A stretch of 52,683 nt of DNA from Nonomuraea ceibae (GTDB lineage Bacteria; Actinomycetota; Actinomycetes; Streptosporangiales; Streptosporangiaceae). Positions 49,990 through 52,683 of the stretch are shown piece after piece. Where the stretch lies: the NCBI RefSeq assembly GCF_019396325.1, contig NZ_JAHKRO010000069.1, forward strand, positions 1 to 52,683, written 5' to 3'. Positions within the stretch are counted from its first letter, which is position 1, and each line of letters begins with the position of its first letter. The notes below the pieces were generated by a model, which was given only the letters and a program-made list of their open reading frames with translations, had not been told where the DNA came from and did no database searches. A program made the translations under genes and the position numbers.

Positions 49990-51600
49990 TCAGCGGGTGG
50001 TGTTGGACGCCGCGGCGGTCAGCGCGCCGAAGTCGACGCGGCCGCCGTCCAGGGGGACGACGGCGGCCACGTAGCAGTCGGGGCGCACCACGTACACGAC
50101 GTCCTGCTCGCCGGCGTACACGTCCCACATCTCGTCGGACAGCACGGTGAGCACCCCGGAACCGGCGGGGGTGGGGGCCAGGACGGCGCGGCGCACCCAC
50201 GCGGGGGCGGGGACGGCGTCGAGCGCGGTCCGCAGCCCGGAGGTCAGGCCGCCCCGGCCGGGCACGGCCAGCAGCGTGAGCGCGCCCGCGACGGCGGCGC
50301 GCAGCGTGGTCGTCCGGCCGCCCTGGGCGCAGCGCAGGTCGGGCAGCGGCTCGCCCGGCCGCACCCGGGGGGAGGGCAGCGCGGTCGGCGCGGTCAGGAC
50401 GGAGCCGGTGTAGGGGAACGGCTCGTACAGCTTGCCGCTGTCGACCCGGTTCGCATGGTCGGGGGCGTCGGCGGCGGCGGCCAGCGCGGCGTCGCGGGCC
50501 CGGCGGCCGGCCTCGTCGTCGGGGGTCATGAACTTCATGGACGCCCCGGTGACCGCCAGGTTGTGGTCGGCGGCGGCGGCCCGCTCGGCCTCGTAGCTGT
50601 CCAGGAGCGCGGGCCCGGCCTGGCCGTTGAGCACGAAGCCGAGCTTCCAGGCCAGGTTCTCGGCGTCCTCCATGCCGCTGTTCATGCCGCGGGCGCCGAA
50701 CGGCGACACGACGTGCGCGGCGTCGCCCACCAGGAACACCCGGCCGCTGCGGAAGGCCGAGGCCCGGCACTGCTGGAAGGTGTAGGTGTTGCTGCGGACC
50801 ACGCGCACCGGGTGGTCGCCGATCGCGGTGGCGATGCGGGCGCGGACGCGCTCGGGGTCGGTGAGGACGTCGGCGTCGGCGTCCAGCGGGATCTGCCAGT
50901 CGAGCCGCCACAGCCGCCGGGTCACGCCGTGCATGAGCACGATGCCCTCCGGGTGGAAGGGCGGGTTGAACCAGAGCCGCCGCTCCCGCTCGAACGGCAG
51001 CTCGGCCTCGAAGTCGGCGACGAGGAAGCGGCCCTGGGTCTGCCAGCCGTCGAAGGTGATGCCCAGGTGGCGGCGGATCCGGCTGCCGATGCCGTCGGCG
51101 GCGACCAGGTAGGCGCCGGTGTGGGTCTCCTCGCCGTCGGGGCCGGTGGCGGTGACCCGTACGCCGGAGTCGTCCTGCTCGAAGGCGTCGACGGTGCGGC
51201 CGAGCCGGATGTCGGCCAGGCCGGTCGCCAGCGCCGCCTCGTGGAGCAGCTCCTCGATGCGGAACTGCGGGAAATTGACGAAAGGCGGGTAGATCTCCTC
51301 GCCCTTCGGCGGGAACCTGAGCTGGAGAATCTCCTGGTCGCCGTAGTAGGTGCGGCCCAGCGACCAGCTCACGCCGTCGTTGACGATCTCGTCGGCGAGG
51401 CCGAGCCGGTCATACAGCGCGAGGATGTCACGCTGCACGGTGACGGCTCTCGACTGGCGGCAGCTCGGCTGGTCACGCCGCTCCAGCACCACCGAGCGCA
51501 CGTTCTGCCGGGCGAGGAGGAGCGCGGTGGCCAGGCCCACGGGCCCCGCTCCCACGATCACCACACGGGGAGAAGAACTTGAGCTGTCCGGCAGAACCAT
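49990..51600 (-). CDS. FAD-dependent aromatic hydroxylase (PHBH / MhpA-like)
   Basis: 536 aa from ATG 51600, five bases after GGAGG. FAD-binding motif VVIVGAGPVGLATALLLARQ is near the start, the DG motif YLVAADGIGSRIRRHLGI near residue 170, and the GD motif VFLVGDAAHVVSPFGARGMN near 290. The extra C-terminal thioredoxin-like domain is typical of phenol and MhpA-type hydroxylases. It probably hydroxylates a phenolic compound. The divergent IclR regulator and operators beside its start point to induction by an aromatic substrate. Confidence 0.92.
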   Translation of the reverse strand: MVLPDSSSSSPRVVIVGAGPVGLATALLLARQNVRSVVLERRDQPSCRQSRAVTVQRDILALYDRLGLADEIVNDGVSWSLGRTYYGDQEILQLRFPPKGEEIYPPFVNFPQFRIEELLHEAALATGLADIRLGRTVDAFEQDDSGVRVTATGPDGEETHTGAYLVAADGIGSRIRRHLGITFDGWQTQGRFLVADFEAELPFERERRLWFNPPFHPEGIVLMHGVTRRLWRLDWQIPLDADADVLTDPERVRARIATAIGDHPVRVVRSNTYTFQQCRASAFRSGRVFLVGDAAHVVSPFGARGMNSGMEDAENLAWKLGFVLNGQAGPALLDSYEAERAAAADHNLAVTGASMKFMTPDDEAGRRARDAALAAAADAPDHANRVDSGKLYEPFPYTGSVLTAPTALPSPRVRPGEPLPDLRCAQGGRTTTLRAAVAGALTLLAVPGRGGLTSGLRTALDAVPAPAWVRRAVLAPTPAGSGVLTVLSDEMWDVYAGEQDVVYVVRPDCYVAAVVPLDGGRVDFGALTAAASNTTR

Positions 51601-51615
51601 CGCCACCTCCGGCGT

Positions 51616-51650
51616 GACCGATACTCGGTCGCTACGACCGTCTATTGGTC
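51616..51650. promoter_or_regulatory. Two GACCG-N6-GGTC operators, IclR candidate
   Basis: GACCGATACTCGGTC (51616-51630; 6-bp arms GACCGA/TCGGTC) and GACCGTCTATTGGTC (51636-51650) begin exactly 20 bp apart, just upstream of the monooxygenase start. This is two turns of the helix, so dimers would bind the same face. Confidence 0.7.
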
Positions 51651-51803
51651 ATAGCGTGCCCTGTCTGCGGCCGGACTTCAAGAGGTACGGCCAAGGCGTA
51701 CGGTGAAGTCGTGTTGGCGCGTGAGTGCGCGAAGCGCGATAATCGCTCACATGCCCCGATTTTCGAGGGGTGGTAACCCCGTCCTTCGCCTGGGAGTGAG
51801 ACC

Positions 51804-52499
51804 GTGACCGAACCGGCCAGACCCGCTGAGATCGCGCAGACGCTCGACCGGGGGCTGCACCTGCTGGAGATCCTCGCCGAGGCGGACCCGGACCACGGGC
51901 TCTCCCCGACCGAGGCCGCCGCCAAGCTGGGCGTCCACCGTTCCATCGCCGCCCGCCTGCTGGCGACCCTGCTGCGGCGCGGGTTCGTCCGGCGCAACCG
52001 CGAGGGCCGCTACCTGCTGGGCATGGGCCTGTTCACGCTGGCCCGCCAGGTGTCGCAGAACCTCCTGGTCGTGGCGGGTCCGCTGCTCACCGAGATCGCC
52101 GAGCGCCTCGACGCCACCGCCGTCATGCACGTCGCCGACGGCGACGGCGCCGTCACCCTGGCCTCCGTCGAGCCCAAGCGGGCCAGCTTCCACATCGGCC
52201 TGCGCACCGGCTCGCGCCACCCGCTGGGCACCGCCGCCACCGGCATCGCCATCCTGGCCGGCCGCCCGGCCGAGCCGGGCGAGCGCGACAAGGTCGCCCA
52301 GGGGCGCGAGCAGGGGTACGTGGTCACGACCGGCGAGCTCGTCCCCAACTTCACCGGCATCGCCGCGCCCATCGTGGTCAACGGCTGGTGCGACGCCAGC
52401 GTCGGCGTCGTCATCCCCAAGGAGCGTCAGCACGACGAGCGGGCGCTGGCCGACGAGGTGATCACGCTGGCCAGGAGCATCGCGCTCGCCCTCACCTGA
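51804..52499 (+). CDS. IclR-family transcriptional regulator
   Basis: 231 aa from GTG 51804, with GGGAG upstream. The N-terminal winged helix is GLSPTEAAAKLGVHRSIAAR and the effector domain has TAVMHVADGDGAVTLASVE and PLGTAATGIAILAG. It is divergent from the hydroxylase/OsmC operon and probably responds to the aromatic substrate. It is slightly shorter than the usual 250 aa, but both domains are present. Confidence 0.92.
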   Translation: MTEPARPAEIAQTLDRGLHLLEILAEADPDHGLSPTEAAAKLGVHRSIAARLLATLLRRGFVRRNREGRYLLGMGLFTLARQVSQNLLVVAGPLLTEIAERLDATAVMHVADGDGAVTLASVEPKRASFHIGLRTGSRHPLGTAATGIAILAGRPAEPGERDKVAQGREQGYVVTTGELVPNFTGIAAPIVVNGWCDASVGVVIPKERQHDERALADEVITLARSIALALT

Positions 52500-52515
52500 C
52501 CCCTGGCATGACCTC

Positions 52516-52536
52516 CGCCCGCGCCGAGCGCGGGCG
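52516..52536 (+). terminator. Hairpin after the IclR gene
   Basis: CGCCCGCGC and GCGCGGGCG form a 9-bp stem with a 3-base loop, about 16 bp after the IclR stop. Confidence 0.7.
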
Positions 52537-52570
52537 TGCGAGGCCCCGGAGCCCCGAGGGTGAAGTCAAG

Positions 52571-52683
52571 GGGTCATCGCAACACGGATTGATCAACTGG
52601 CTAGCGCCAGAAGCTTGGTGAGACGCTCGGCTGGGGTTTCCCAGCCGAGCGTTTTGCGTGGCCGGCCGTTCAACCGGGCAGCG
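52571..52683 (-). mobile_element. IS30-family insertion sequence end (partial)
   Basis: The right edge enters an insertion sequence on the minus strand. The terminal sequence near 52571 (GGGTCATCGCAACAC) looks like the inverted repeat end. The transposase tail follows inside. The IS boundary is approximate because the second end lies outside the window. Confidence 0.65.
52593..52683 (-). CDS. IS30-family transposase, C-terminal fragment at window edge
   Basis: The minus strand reads LNGRPRKTLGWETPAERLTK then a short tail and TGA at 52593-52595. This is the conserved C-terminus of IS30 DDE transposases (LN.RPRKTLGW.TPAE). The rest is beyond the edge, so whether the element is intact is unknown. 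Confidence 0.85.
   Translation of the reverse strand, partial: AARLNGRPRKTLGWETPAERLTKLLALAS

Overview
The window is very GC-rich DNA (roughly 70% or more), densely packed with short intergenic gaps. It looks like a filamentous actinomycete chromosome, most like the Streptosporangiales (for example Nonomuraea or a relative). Signs are the many TetR, LuxR-LAL, ROK and IclR regulators, F420/deazaflavin-type and PPOX enzymes, secreted polysaccharide hydrolases, and rare TTA codons confined to three genes. The genus is inferred, not proven.

Layout. 1-3.0 kb: a double-GNAT acetyltransferase cut by the window edge, and an FAD monooxygenase divergent from a GntR/TetR hybrid regulator with palindromes between them. 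3.0-3.8 kb: decayed fragments of a DesK/DesR-like two-component pair. 3.9-11.2 kb: a 1015-aa LAL regulator, a 43-codon ORF and a 1360-aa secreted subtilase; the regulator and the protease each carry one TTA codon. 11.3-15.1 kb: a beta-lactamase-fold hydrolase with degenerate motifs, a CGNR regulator, and a divergent VOC / PPOX flavoprotein / 3Fe-4S ferredoxin / NTF2-like operon. 15.2-16.9 kb: a YbaB-like, membrane and WXG-like three-gene cassette resembling type VII secretion modules. 17.0-20.5 kb: a GH11-CBM2 xylanase with repeated promoter motifs, a small cysteine-containing secreted protein behind a 25-bp palindrome, a secreted S33-type peptidase and an F420-type PPOX protein. 20.8-22.3 kb: TetR and Rieske genes.

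22.4-30.3 kb is an amino-sugar locus. On the minus strand lie SIS isomerase/deaminase, GlcNAc-type kinase, GH3 hexosaminidase and ROK regulator, tightly overlapped. On the plus strand lies an NgcEFG-like ABC importer. A 21-bp inverted repeat sits between the two arms. Together they could import chitobiose/GlcNAc, cleave it, phosphorylate it and pass it to central metabolism.

30.4-36.5 kb holds the most unusual gene: one polypeptide with NRPS condensation, adenylation, carrier and thioesterase domains fused to an MFS transporter. The thioesterase has Cys in place of the usual Ser nucleophile. A hand-read specificity code is closest to that of aspartate. It is followed by an aldo/keto reductase remnant and a DoxX membrane protein.

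36.8-52.7 kb: a DUF6493-like protein, an FG-GAP lipoprotein, a multicopper oxidase with a small membrane partner and divergent LysR, an NTF2 protein, a five-gene TetR / nitroreductase-like / DUF6461 / PLP enzyme / methyltransferase operon, a TetR-DHFR-like pair with clear operators, an OsmC / FAD-monooxygenase operon divergent from IclR, and the 3' end of an IS30-family transposase at the right edge. No rRNA, tRNA or CRISPR was seen.
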